Positions 44,791 to 58,208 of a DNA stretch of 64,000 nt are shown here, one piece after another. Positions within the stretch are counted from its first letter, which is position 1. Every line of letters begins with the position of its first letter. The stretch lies in NCBI GenBank assembly GCA_019049505.1, contig CM032451.1:47679120-47743119 (forward strand), in the 5' to 3' direction. The notes under the pieces were generated by a model. That model saw nothing but the letters and a program-made list of their open reading frames with translations, ran no database searches and was not told the origin of the DNA. Origin of the DNA: Pachyrhynchus sulphureomaculatus. Its lineage: Eukaryota; Arthropoda; Insecta; Coleoptera; Curculionidae. Position numbers and translations under genes: made by a program.

Positions 44791-45249
44791 CAATGTTCAG
44801 AACAGCTTGGCTTTGACAGTTACTTACACGTTTTAACAAATAATTAGAATCAACTATTGATTATATTAAGATACTAATATTAAATGATTCCCGAGAAAAG
44901 TGATAAATACCCGAGAACCTATATTTTTTTTTAAAGTTTGCTGCAGGGTTGTCGGAACTACCACTCTAATTCCCTAAAAAGTCGGCATTTACTTTTTTAT
45001 ATTTACGAAGGTAATTATTACTAATTTTCTCTCATATATGAGAAGACTCTATTTGATAACGAAATTTCTAGTTAAACCTTATGGCAATATTGTAGATTCC
45101 ATTTGCTTTTTTTTCTCAGTGACAGAGGGAGGAAACCGAAATATTCATTAGGGTCGATTTTTTGATTATCATAAAATAGAGTTGTCCTTATATTAGTAGT
45201 TTTTTCTATATAGGACGGAATTCCCCGCCGGTTCAATTGGGATAATCCT

Positions 45250-45476
45250 ATTTTTCATATACACTATATATATATCTTATATAATATGATATATATATAT
45301 ATATATATATATAGTATATATAATATATATATATATAAATATATATATATAATAAATTATATATATATATATAATATATATTCATATATAGAATATATAT
45401 ATATATATATATATATAATAGACTATATATTCTATATAGATTTTATATATATATGATAATATATATGAATATTATT

Positions 45477-45515
<39 letters not shown>

Positions 45516-45620
45516 TGATATATAAAAATATATATATATTTATATATTATATATATATAATATATATTTTATATAATATAATATATATATAAAAATTCAC
45601 TATATATATATATATGTGCA
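45250..45620. repeat. Degenerate (TA)n tract
   Basis: TA-rich tract at the left of the larger inverted repeat. A similar tract lies to the right at 50230-50475. Confidence 0.9.
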
Positions 45621-45869
45621 ACACACACATATGAGGTAGTGTAATATTTTTTTAATTAGTTGTTACCCACAAATTAAAAAGAGATCGACTTAATAAATAC
45701 TTATTGAATGATACTACATACGACAAAATTAGAAATTGAACTTAAACTTATAAATTGTATACATATATAATATATTAATATATATATACTTATATACGGT
45801 ATATCTATATTTATAGCTTGTTTTTTTTTGGTTTGAGTTGTAAGGTTCTTTGATCCTTGGTATATGGGG

Positions 45870-48800
45870 ATTATATATTTTTGAATATTTTACGTTGTAC
45901 TTGGAATTAGATCATTAACACTGTTCTTGGTTCTGTTATATATCTTAATTAACGTTTGCGACCTTCAGGAAGAGGGAGGTTCTTCTTCAAAATTTGAGCT
46001 CTATCTCAGATTACAGTAGAAGAATTTAAATATAGCTAGTTTTAGATCCGTTTTGTTGTAATATTTCGGGGTTAAGTATTTGTGTCTATTCTCCGTAGTT
46101 TTTGTAATTTAAAATAAAAATTATCTGTATACATTAATTGAGCGCCTTACCTTAGAATAGTAAGTTCATTTTGTTAGTGGTGTTGAGTTTAAAATCACTA
46201 TTAATATCAGCATTTTTTCTTTCTACCAAAAATAAAACCAAACCACTTAACTTGAGGTGGACTTTATATGGACAGGTAGGGTAGATACGGTTTTAGGTAA
46301 TTTTGCGCAATCTTGTGTTTTTCGTTTATTGCCGTGAGTAGTCAACCGAATATGAAAGGATTCGAGAATTTATCTTTTTTTTTGTATTTATTTTTTACGG
46401 TGTTGATAATTTTGATGTTTTTTGAAATCCAAGGTATGGTTGTTTTATTTATTTCATGAATCCGTGGAGGGTCTGTTAACTATATTTTTTAGTAGTAAGG
46501 TTATGGCCTGAGTGATTTCTATTTTCCTAGATAGTGAGGCTTCTTTGCCCGACATATATTCCTTCGCAGGTTTATTACATTTGATTGTGATCGTCGACTA
46601 AGTTACTTTATTTATTATTTGGGGTTTTTGGTTTTTTAAGCCTGGACAAAATTGGCTGAGAAAAGCAGAATGTATTATAGAGATTTATGACAGAACTAAT
46701 ACCGGATTGTGTAAGTTTTCAACAAAGATTTTTCGAGTTAGGTTGGGATTCGGATAGCCCATTTATAAAGGTTCGTAGTGCAATATATGTTTCTATGGTC
46801 TGTTGTAGGATGGTTTATGTAACTTATTGGGGTATTGTTAAATCTGTATAGAGTATTCGTTGTTTTAGAAGATTTTTGTTTTATAAGGTACATCGGATAT
46901 GTTGTTAAGAGTTAATGCTTCTTTAGCTTTGGTTATCTCTTGCACTCTCTCTGTATTCTGTGTCAGAAAGTCTTGATCTGCTCTATCTGCTAGACCCTAT
47001 TGATTACAGATTTTTTTCTTTGTGAATTCGGTGTCGTGTGATTCATTAATTTAAGGTATCTAGAAGACTCATGTATTTTAAGTGTATACCATTTCAGTTT
47101 TTATTATCTTTCAATCTAATGTGGTGTAAAAGTTACATCTTAGAAATTTATCTTATTGTTGTCTTCTGTTCTCGAATTGTGAATGAATGTTTTTGTATGG
47201 TATCCGGTTGAATTTTTGTATGATTATAATTAATTTGGTTTTTGGGGTTATCGCGGGTCAAGCAATCATCAAACGTAATTCTGTAAAAAAATGGAATTGT
47301 TTGACGTTTTTATTTTGGTTATTGGATATCGTTTCTATAGTCTTCCATTACTAATTGTTGGCAAATACCCTGGGAAAATAGATGCACAGCTCTCTATTGA
47401 CACATCCCAGCTATTATGTTCGTAAATTTTATTTTTCGTAGTGGAATATCATCGCGATTTTAGAATAAGGTCTTCTGTTGCGTTTATAAATTCAACTAAT
47501 ATGGGTTGGTATTCGGTTGAATTGTTTTTAATTTTAATCGAGCCAATTTTTCTTAAAGGGTTATTAACGGCTAATGCTATGGGTATACTGGTTGCGTATA
47601 GTGATATGACGAGTCTCAGTGGTAGTTGAGATAAATTATCATTTGGATAGTTTTATGTTTTTAAAGATTATCTTTAAATGGGAAAAGAATTCTTTACTGT
47701 ATGTAGTTATTTTTATATAAGGTTTTAGATTTTGTTAAGATATCTTTCAAGGTATTTGGAACAGTGTAGCATATGGGATATTGGAATACATTGAGTACAA
47801 TGGGGTTCGTCATGAAAGTCTTTATTCTTTATGGAGAGAAGGATCAGAACCGTATGATTCTTGGTGGAAACTGCCATTTTGGAATTTTCAGTGATTTGGC
47901 GGTAGTTGGGAGAGGTTTAGATTCTGTTTTTGTTCCCATCGATCCATTAGTTTATTAGTGTTATTTTTTTTGGGATATACATTTGTTGCGGTCTAATTTA
48001 ATTTTGGTTTATAGGTTTTTTAAATCATTTAATAAATTTTCCATTTTGGTTTAGATAATCAATTTGATTTCATAATAAATGTTTTGTTGGTTTTATCTGC
48101 TCTTAATTATTTTTATTTGAGGAACTTTTCTTTTACAAATTTTTTAGTTTTTCTTAAGTTTTTTTGATAGATCCGTGGTTTTTGTTTTTGACTTTTTAGT
48201 TTGTTTTTGAAATTCGTTAAGAATGATTACAATTTTGATCTAATTTTGTCTTTTTCGCTATAGCGAAAGCTAATAAACATAAAACTTTCCACTATAATTA
48301 TAATCTTATATCACTTGACGTCATAAATCAACTATATACCCCGGGGTATATTACCATAATAGCATTCAGCCGTTAAAAAAAAACCGATTAAGAAAATACT
48401 GGGATAAAAAAAATAAATTAAAACAAATCAACGACTGCGACATCGGCCTATGAGAGGGGGTGAATTGTTAGAAACGACAACAGGAACGTTAGTTGCTAAA
48501 AGACGATGTATTTGGAGGGCGGGGGGCCAATAGGCGTAAAGGATAAAATTTGGGACGAACAAATAGTATGGGTGTGCAATGGGGGGAGGCATATCTATTT
48601 CCAGTGTAATTATAGCACAATTATTAATGGAAAGACTTGGGAGAATCTGTTATCGGATACCGAAAATTTAACTTCAACATTCCCCGTTCGATGTCATTTT
48701 TTTCATACAGCATAGAGTCGTTGAATTGATAGTAGTGCTTGACCAGCTTATAAACACACAAACACCCTCAAAACAATAAAATTATACACACTGAAAGTCA

Positions 48801-50240
48801 GATGAGCTGGTGTATAGTGAGCCGGTACGCGGAGCAAAGACAGTGATGTTACATAGGTTGATTCGTAGGCGGTAGGTTAGGGGGGTGCGAAATCAGAAGG
48901 CAACAATACAGATAAGAATTTCATAGGATTTAACTTTACCCCACAATAATGAAAATATAAAAACTGAATGGTCACACTAAAAATACATGGTCTTCTCTAG
49001 ATAACTTTAATTATGAATCACAACCACCGCTCGCCTTCACACAAATAAAAACACGGATCGGCGAGTAATCATAAGGATTCTAGGCAGATTAGAGCAATTC
49101 AAGCTTTCTGACACAGAATACAGAGAAGAGTAGCAATAACCAAAAGCTAAAGAAGGCATTAACAACTTAATCAAATATCCGATGTAGCCTTTATAAACAA
49201 AATCTTGGGCAAACAACGAATACATCTACTTTTATACAATCACCCCCAATAAGTACACAAAACCAATCCAACAAACAACGCATAAAACATATATTGGCAC
49301 TAACCGTTTATAAATTGGCCTAACTCCCAACCCACCTCAAAAAACTTTTTGGAAACTACAAAATCCGGTTATGTCATAAATTCACATAATCTGCTCTCAT
49401 TCCAATTTTTTCCAGGCTTAAAACCAAAACCTCCAAAGAATTAAAAAAAAGTAACCATAGTCAAGGGGGATCGAAATCAAATGATAAATAACGTGCGAAG
49501 GATTATAGGAGGGTCTCGGGCAAGGGACAAGCCAAGGGTTTATCTAGAAAGAGGGTAGGAATCATTAAGCCATTAATATGACGACATAAAAAAATAGTAC
49601 ACTTGGCCCTGACACGAATCCATGAAATAAAATAAAAAACCATATGTCCTTTTGATTTCAAAACTACTATCAAAAATATCAACACCGAAATTTAAATACA
49701 AAAAGAAACGAGAAATTTCTCGAATCCCGTTCATATAGGTTGACACCACTCACTGAATAAAACGAAAAACACAGATGTAAATACAACCTATAGCTCGTAT
49801 CTACCCATAGCCAGTTCATATAAAGTCCCTCAAGTTTAGATGGGTTTGTTTTGTATAAAGAAAAAATGCTATATATTAAATAGTTGTTTTTAAGAACTCA
49901 TACACACCAACAAAAATGAAACTTACTTTCTAAGGATTCTATAAGCCTCCTTCATATATATGTATACAGTTTAATTTATCTATCTCTCTCTCAAAAACGT
50001 ATCGAAAAGACACAAATAGTTCAACACCCGAAATATTCAACATAACTGGGGAGTTAAAATCTAGGCTATAGTGATTTTAATTACTGGTTCTAATGTAATG
50101 GCCGTTGGTTAGAGACAAAATGCAGCAGAGACCTCATTCCGCGAAGGTCGAAACGGTTAATTAAATATATAACAGAAACGCAAGAACAGTTTTTAATGAT
50201 TCTGAAATTCCAGAGAACATTGTAAACATAAAAAATATAT
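45870..50240. repeat. Large noisy inverted repeat, centre near 48.0 kb
   Basis: The arm 45870-47660 is matched by the reverse complement of 48280-50240. Shared words include TATTCTGTGTCAGAAAG, AGTTTTTATT, CTTTATATG, TTAAGCCTGGA and CTTTCCATTA/TTAATTGT. The arms differ at roughly a quarter of positions with many one-base indels. About 600 bp between them (47670-48275) has no partner. No protein gene can be read, although ALRTFINGL on the minus strand near 46770 resembles a retrotransposon gag word. Either an old fold-back structure or an unpolished chimeric long read. Confidence 0.7.
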
Positions 50241-53200
50241 GATATAAATACTATATATATATATATTACTCTTAATATAAATCTCTATATTAACGTAATA
50301 TAGAAGCATAATTATGCATACGAGATAAATCATGTGAGTCTATATATATAATATATATATATATATATAGTCGGTGCTATATAATATATAATATATATTA
50401 AGCGATAAATATAGTATATCTATATATAGATATTATATATATAGATATCTATATATAATTATATATAATACATAACCATTGCGCGATATACTGAACCATC
50501 ATGTTTTAAGCGAACCGCCAAGCTAGCGCAGCCGATAAAAATTGGGAATATTGATCAGTTCTATTAGTTGTGTGTTTTTGTGGTTGTGTTGTTTTTAAAA
50601 ATAATTTTAAGATTTGTTTTTTTTTATTATTGGATTCTTCTCTATTTTATTTAAACCTAAACCTTGTAAGTTAGACAAAGACTTACAAGTTATTGTCTTA
50701 TTCAATTTCAAATTCATTCAATTTCCATCGCGAAAACCTCCGAAACCAGACCTAAAAGGACAATTTCGTAAACGGATTCAGACTAAACAAAAATGGAAAT
50801 TTTGTTTTATTGGGTTTATCGTACAGACTTTTCCCAAGAGTGAGTTGGAAAAAAATTGACCACAGACCTAATTTTAAGCCCTCGGATTTTTAAACCCTAT
50901 TTTGATATATCGAATGATAGCTTACAAGCTTTGATTGATTAGTTATAATAGAGAGATTATTAAAGTATAATACAGATAAGAATGAACCTTTTAATCAAAT
51001 TCTGGATCCCAACAGTTGAACAATGGGTGTAAAGTAAAAAAATCCTAAAAATATAATCATACAAAACGTTAAACTGGTGGAACGAGTTTAGGATGTTTTA
51101 TTGAGGCGCAAATATGGCACAAAAGCAATTTTGGCAAAGGATAATAAAAGGCTAGTTTTTGAAAAGATTGAATTTGAATAAAACACACAGTAAATATCCC
51201 TGCAATATGAAATAAATATGATTTAAATCTGAAGGTTTGAAAGCATATCGAACCACCTTAAATGGTAAAAAGTTTTTACCTTCTAATTGTATTCTCTTAA
51301 ATGTTATTCAAACTTCCTGTCCTCAGCCCCAAAAATTGTTTATTTCTTAATTGAATATCGATTGCACTTTAAATATGACTTAATTCATATTCGTCAAGCA
51401 CGATATTTAAGTTTGATTGATAGCTGAGCTGAATACTCTTTGTGGCATTTGTCTTAAGGCGGAATAAGCGGATATTTTATCCATAAAATCTTTTTAATAA
51501 TTAATACACAAAAACTTCGCGTTTGCCTTTAATTCTCCTCGAATGTAAAACAAGGAGACTTAATAGTCCGATCAATAAGAATTTTTAAAATCTGCCATTC
51601 AAAATGGAAAACCAGAATTTTTTACCAAAAATTAGTTTTAATTAAGAACTGTAGATCAAGTATCAATAAGTACAAAAACTTGGAAAATTGAGTGGAAGGG
51701 GTTGTAAAAAAAAAATAAAAGACTACCGCCAAAAAATACTTTATTTTCGGAAATTTCTTCACTCTCGGAAAAATAAAATAAAAAGTCTTTCGAACAAACA
51801 AAAAATTCTGTTGTATCACACATTGAGATATAAAACGAGATCTGATTGCAATGTGAAAATATGTTATTTGACTCACAGCTAGACAAAAAATATCTTGAAT
51901 GTGAAAAAAGTCATTAAAATATAATAAAAAAAGCAATTAATCTTTTCCAAGTTGTTTGTTTTAATTGTATCTATGTTAACGTAACTAATTATTTACAGGA
52001 GAAGTATTTTTTTATTAACTTCTTTTGAAAAGAGTTATTAAACAATTTATATTTTATTGAAATTTGTTCTTTAATTATTAGAAATGTGGAAAATATAAAG
52101 TATGCTATTATATTTTTTGACAGTTTTTATCCTAAAAAAATAAACGCTATAATCTTTCCAAAGTCACAATCTCCTATTTTTTCTTACGCTTGTGAAATGT
52201 AGCCTACGCGGCTAACGCTTATTGCGGCTCCGAAAATAGTTCCCGAGAAAAAAAGTAGAGTACTCTGAGTATGCTCTGTCACTCTTCGCGTGTAGTACAA
52301 TCAAGCCTACTGGGCTTATGCATCATTGTCACTTACTCATGAGTGCTGCTAAGCAGTCCGTAACCAAGACAACAGCATTATTATGTCTTTTTTTGATATA
52401 TTTTAAGACTCGGGACGAAGAATTTAGGAGCAGATCCAATTTGTATCATGACATGAGAACCAGGCAATACGCAATTTTTTATTTTCCATATTTATATATT
52501 ATCCACAATATATTTTTCAATAAAAAAACTTTTTTCTTAAAAACGGCAATTTACAAACTAAAATCGCCTTAATTTTTTTTTGTCGCTTTCTTACGTTTTT
52601 TGTATGACGCCACTTGAGGACGTGCGCGGCTATTAATTTAAACAGAACTAGACGTTTGAAGGAGGTTGCCTTGTAATACATTATCTTGGTAGTGAAAATT
52701 TTTATGCTCTAAGCAATTTTAATGCGCCAATAACATTAATCATGAGTTTTTTAAATAGTTTCCCTGGAGTATATACAGATAAAGAAAAAATGGGGGAACC
52801 GCTATGAACTTTAGGGGTAGATTCATGTAGTTATTCTTCTTTGCAATTTTGTCTCAAACAAAAAAAAACTTAAAAACCTATGCTTTTAAGTTGCTGTTAG
52901 TTAAAGGTAAAATGTAGTTGTTAATATTGTCTAGTTCTTAATAGTCAATTTATTTTAAATTCTCGGTTTTTAAAACCGCGAAAATATATGATCTTCCTCC
53001 TCCTGAATCTTATATATATTTTCACCGAATATTTTGAACTATTGTCTGCTTGACACATTATTATTCATCAATACTAATAGTTGAGAGTATATCGAGACTA
53101 ATTTTTCTAAAAAAACTCTCAATAATTGTCTTGATTCTCAAGATTTATAAAAATTACAATACGCATTTTTTTTTACATTTAAAAAAAAAACAGTAATTTT

Positions 53201-55105
53201 TTCTATTGTCAGTACTTTCAACAGAGCATTCTACATAAAAGAAACTAAAAACAATATCAATCATATATTTGGGAAATTCACAAAATAGATAAAAATCTAA
53301 TGTTTCTCTAGGTCTCAGTATCATTCAATTCTTTTTTCTCTTCATCTAACATCAGCAATTATAAATGAAAACATCTCATATTACCATCTAAATATTTTGT
53401 GTTCTTTCTTCGTTCTAGACGAGCTTTGCAGCCCTAACAATCTACAATCGTCAGTGTTCTGAGGCATTACATTTCACGATCGGTCCTGGTTACTGTGTTA
53501 TTTTTGAAGATGAGACCTACTATCGTTGATTCATCAATCCGGAATGGAGTGTCCTTTTTATATATCGCAAATGGATCAGAAGCAAGTTGAGTATTATGGG
53601 TCCTTCTGTATTCCTGTAGATAAGATTCTCAGTTTCAAAATGTCCCGAAGCATTGCTGCAGAAAACAAAATTCCACTTTGCAACTAGTGCAAAAATTGGG
53701 ACAGGTGAAACAAAACGAGTATGCCCAGGGCCTTCCGACAACCTCCTATCAACGCGAATGGCTTGCACAACTACTACTGAGCATAGCTAACGAACGCAAG
53801 AACACATAGAATCATAAAAACATATTCTTTTATATTGAGTACATGGGAAAAAAGTTCCAATTGCAAAGAAAATAGTAATAAAAATAATTTAGTTTTTCTT
53901 ACCTTTGCTATCAATCTTCTACTCAGGCGCGAGAGGTAGCTTACAGTAATTCCATTAACGGGCACTTATCATCACTAGTTGATGTACGATTCCAACCCAC
54001 ATTTGTTCTGGCTGTCTGCCAAATTATTATCCCGATTTCAAGATTTTCTGCTGAAAGCACCAAAACGTTTTGCGTAATGATCTCTCACGCTTCGTTGAAC
54101 AATGATTGTTCAATATAATACAACTCACCGTATCAACTGCATAATATAAGCGGCTTTGATGATGCTATCTTCTTCTAAGCGTTATTTACCATTTACTCTC
54201 ACTCGAATTATAGAATATACATTGTGAAAGCGTGCCCCTTAAGTTTATAATTTTTTTCTTATCAGTATCTCTTAATTATTAGCGAATTTTTAATTCTTTA
54301 GCCAAAGTAAATAGCGCTAGTCGCCGGATAGGGGTTCCGCAAGCCGGGCAAATGAGCATATGTTCAAATAAGATAAATGGGATGGGGGGGAGGGGGAAGT
54401 TTTAGATCGTTTGTCAGATGCATCTAACAGTATTAAAGTAATGAAGAATTTTTTAGTTGAAGTTCGGTTTATATAAAATACAAATTTTTCCAGAATTCCA
54501 GGCGTTAGAAGAATGATCAACAATACCAATAAATCAGTTATCATTTTTTCCACCACTGCAACTGGTTTGGTTTTTAGAGTTTTTTTCAATTCACAATTGC
54601 AGTATTTGACTATAAGAACATCGGCATCTTCGTTTTGACTTGGAATAACTGTAACTCCATATTTTTTTCTCTTCAGATATTTGCCCAAAAGTCCGACAAA
54701 TTTTATGTTTTGTTGCAAATGTTAGACAAAAATCTGGTGAGGAGTTGCGTACACGGTGTGGGGGGGAGGAGATAGACTCTGCGCGACGAAATATTTTCAT
54801 CAAAATTTACGTCAAGCAGCGAGGGACATTTTTTTTCTTTTTCTCCGGTATCTCTCGTTACGTGAACGATTTAACGCCGAACTGTTCGTTACTGGTAAGT
54901 ACCCCATCGAATACGCAGCACAATTGAGTTTCACAGTAAAATTGGTTACAATGTATCGAAGATATGAATGGAATATTTTCATTGTATTCTTACCGTGTAG
55001 CCATTTATATTTGGTGTAATAAAAATCCACCACCCCCAGAGAATATCTACGAGCAAATTCAGAAAATTTCGAGCCTAAGAAAGAATTAATTTTTATTTAG
55101 ATGAT
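50241..55105. other. Gene-poor region, nothing recognised
   Basis: A TA-rich tract at 50230-50475, then AT-rich sequence with short frames lacking motifs (50614, 51622, 52318, 53520, 54317). A GC-richer patch at 52190-52350 gives no recognisable product. Confidence 0.5.
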
Positions 55106-55109
55106 TAGG

Positions 55110-55890
55110 GTTAACAACAGTGAACACACAGTCAACTGGATTTCGAACAAACCCCTTCAGGAAAAGGTTCGCAGGTTAATTATAGCACGTATTGGTAGTG
55201 AAAACGGATTTTCTCGACGGTGCCGTAGGCCTGGTTGGAATTCCGATCCAAAGTCAACTAAAGATTAGCCTCTCCCAGTGAGGAGATGACGGCCGATGTT
55301 TTTGAGGAGTACTTCCAACAAATGATTGAAAGTGTATCAGCAGAATCAGTTTTATAATACTAGGCAATGGCCCCATACCATTTTTGATTATTAGAACGAT
55401 TAACGACAAATTCATGGAAGAAAGCAAGATGCGGATATTCTTCAATGGATAGTGAGACAAAAATCTCAAACATAAAGATGGTATGTTAAAAGTGGAACTT
55501 TTCAAAATTGCGAAACAAAATAAGGCACAGTTTAAGAAATACCAGTCGATGAATATAGCCAAAGAGAACGGAATATTCACAGTGTTTAGATTTACTTCCA
55601 TATCCATTGCGAATTTGAAATCCCATAGAGCTAATTTTAGGCACAAAATGAAAGGTTTCGTTGCAAGGAAAAACTTCACGTTACAAACTTCAAGACGTAA
55701 GGCAATTATTACTCGTCGCCGGAAATAGAGAGGATCAAAGAGGGATAATGAGAAATGACTACCATGTCCGACATGTTATAGAAGAAGAAAATGAAATGTG
55801 GAAACTTGACGAATACATGGAAGAAATTGTGGAAATAGAACCCATTATAATTATCAAATTAAGAGAAGTCGAATCTTCAGATTTTTAAGA
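55110..55890 (+). pseudogene. IS630/Tc1-like DDE transposase remnant
   Basis: Plus-strand words in shifting frames follow the order of an insect DDE_3-type transposase: RRLIIARIGSENGF near 55170, a DVFEEYFQQM block near 55290, AMAPYHF near 55370 (position of the usual DNAPYH with the second Asp changed), LKVELFKIAKQNKAQFKKYQ (55483-), and NPIELI in another frame near 55620. GFVARKNFTLQTSRRK follows, then an acidic C-terminus. No catalytic residues are intact. The N-terminal half is not found. Confidence 0.7.
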
Positions 55891-56015
55891 TGATGATGTT
55901 TTTTGATTGTAATTAAAAACACTTCTATATCGTGAATTGGTGAATTTGTATACACATTACATCTATAGATTAAAAAATTTTTGGTAATAAATCTCTTATA
56001 TTTCTATAACTTTAT

Positions 56016-56115
56016 NNNNNNNNNNNNNNNNNNNNNNNNNNNNNNNNNNNNNNNNNNNNNNNNNNNNNNNNNNNNNNNNNNNNNNNNNNNNNNNNNNNNN
56101 NNNNNNNNNNNNNNN
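56016..56115. other. Assembly gap (100 N)
   Basis: Exactly 100 unknown bases, the usual placeholder for a scaffold join of unknown size. Order and distance across it are not proven by sequence. Confidence 0.99.
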
Positions 56116-56450
56116 ACATCCTCACCACTTTTGAAACGTTCACAACGTATCTTGCGATGGAGCATGTTCACCATAAGCTTCTCGAAGTAATCGGTATGAT
56201 TTAACAGCAGTTTTATTCAAATGAAAATAAAAAAATTAATGCTGTCCGCGAATGCTCTTTGTTCGGTATAAATTTCGACATATTGAACACAACAACACAG
56301 CACTATGCACACACTTTTCCAATTTATCCCTCGTGCGCGTCTGACGTGATAACACAACAAAATGGCTTAGTGTCAAATCTTTATAGCACAAACTGCATTA
56401 GTGCAACATCTGTTGTCTGAAATCCGCATTTCATAGTTGTACACCTGGTA
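56116..56450 (-). pseudogene. Mariner N-terminal fragment cut by the gap
   Basis: On the minus strand, from about 56290 towards the gap, the translation reads LNKTAV-SYRLLREAYGEH then APSQDT, the HTH region of SETMAR-type mariner transposases, with a frame change. Upstream, CCAGGTGTACAACTATGAAA next to TA at about 56450 would be the terminal inverted repeat. The rest lies in or beyond the gap. Confidence 0.68.
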
Positions 56451-56730
<280 letters not shown>

Positions 56731-57155
56731 GTATTTCTTTCTAACACCTTCACTATTAACTCCTTTACATTAACGATCTGCTGGAAAGGACCAGAAATTC
56801 AATCGACAGCTTTGCAGTTGATAGTACGCTTACTTTATCATTCACTGTGAATGATCTAACATCGGCTACTTTGTACACATATGTGCACATTGAGTCTCTA
56901 TAACATACTATGACAAAGAAAATTTAGGAATAATCGAACAATTAAGAGTTACTAAAAAATGGCTTTTAAATCTTTTATTGAACCGAAAAAGTATACAAAA
57001 TAAACTAAAATATTAGGTTATAAAACTAACAAAAAATGTCATAAAAAACGTTTTGAATTAAAGTAGAAAAATTAATTATAATAAAAATGATAGTTTAGAT
57101 TTTTTATTGGCTATGGAATTTTAAGAAACGGTTTCGGTCTTTCCGAAAATACAGA
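56731..57155. other. Intergenic, no gene seen
   Basis: A few degenerate words resembling the 1-97 segment (GTGCACATTGAGTCTC) lie near 56885. No gene. Confidence 0.45.
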
Positions 57156-57159
57156 TAGA

Positions 57160-57795
57160 GGCCTTAGCCCACACAAAGCACCCGTCTCCTTCCGGAGCAT
57201 CCAGGATTGCGGCTTCTTTGTGAGCACTTCTTAAGTCCTGTGCTTCTGGGAGATTGGGCGGCTGCCCTGCTCCTTGCTAAAGGAAGAGGTAGAGAAACCT
57301 TTCCAGGTCTGCCAGAGTCTATGCCTGATTCAAACAGTTGCGTCTTTATCAGTAATGAGGAGCTGAGCAACCTGCATCTTAAAATAACGTGAGTCAGCCA
57401 ACTATTGACACGGGCCATGTCTACGAAGTGCTCTAAAAATCTTACAGGTCACTTGAGCGTCTTGTGATAGGATTGGGTCTGCTATTAATCGGATGTGAAG
57501 ATCCACCCTTTCCATGTTTGTATTGTACTGCTTGTAAAAAAAACATTTGGCATTTGAACATCTAAATAAGCATTGTGTGCTTTTGAATACAGCTTTCGTG
57601 TAGAGAATGGCTCAGCACCATAAGCCGTTAAAGCCATGGTAATTATTTTATTATCAACCCATTTCAGAGCCAATACGTTTTCATCATCCATTACCTTTTT
57701 ATCACAGGCACTTCTTTCTTCTTTATTCACATTATTGTCAGATTTGAAATTGATGCTTACTAAACGATTTGTTGATATTATCCTGGCCCTACAGT
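57160..57795 (-). pseudogene. piggyBac-like transposase fragment
   Basis: The minus-strand frame 57808-57485 reads VLALKWVDNKIITMALTAYG, KLYSKAHNAYLDVQMPNVF, the core block of piggyBac-type (DDE_Tnp_1_7) transposases. This is the segment just before the usual 'N..MGGVD' motif. A second frame (57418-57164) has NSWLTHVILR and a Cys near its end, matching the C-terminal part. Frames are broken and no TTAA-flanked ends are seen. It sits at the left border of duplicated copy B. Confidence 0.78.
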
Positions 57796-57892
57796 TTGTA
57801 AAACACATTTAGGAGGAAAATTCAAATTTCAAGGTATTCAAAACAATATAAACAAGTTTCGTACACATACGTGTACGTTGAGACTGAAGAGG

Positions 57893-58205
<313 letters not shown>

Positions 58206-58208
<3 letters not shown>

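Noticed and set aside
46600..46960. Gypsy-like gag on the minus strand (ALRTFINGL near 46770)
   Set aside because: A single nine-residue word in a noisy region with no supporting protease, RT or LTR. Kept only as a remark.
50614..50859. An 81-codon basic protein
   Set aside because: No motif, Lys/Phe-rich as expected from AT-rich DNA, in a low-quality gene-poor stretch.
53505..53560. VIFEDETY as the first catalytic Asp block of the IS630-like transposase at 55.1 kb
   Set aside because: It lies 1.6 kb from the rest of the remnant, and the intervening sequence does not translate to the expected linker. Probably chance.
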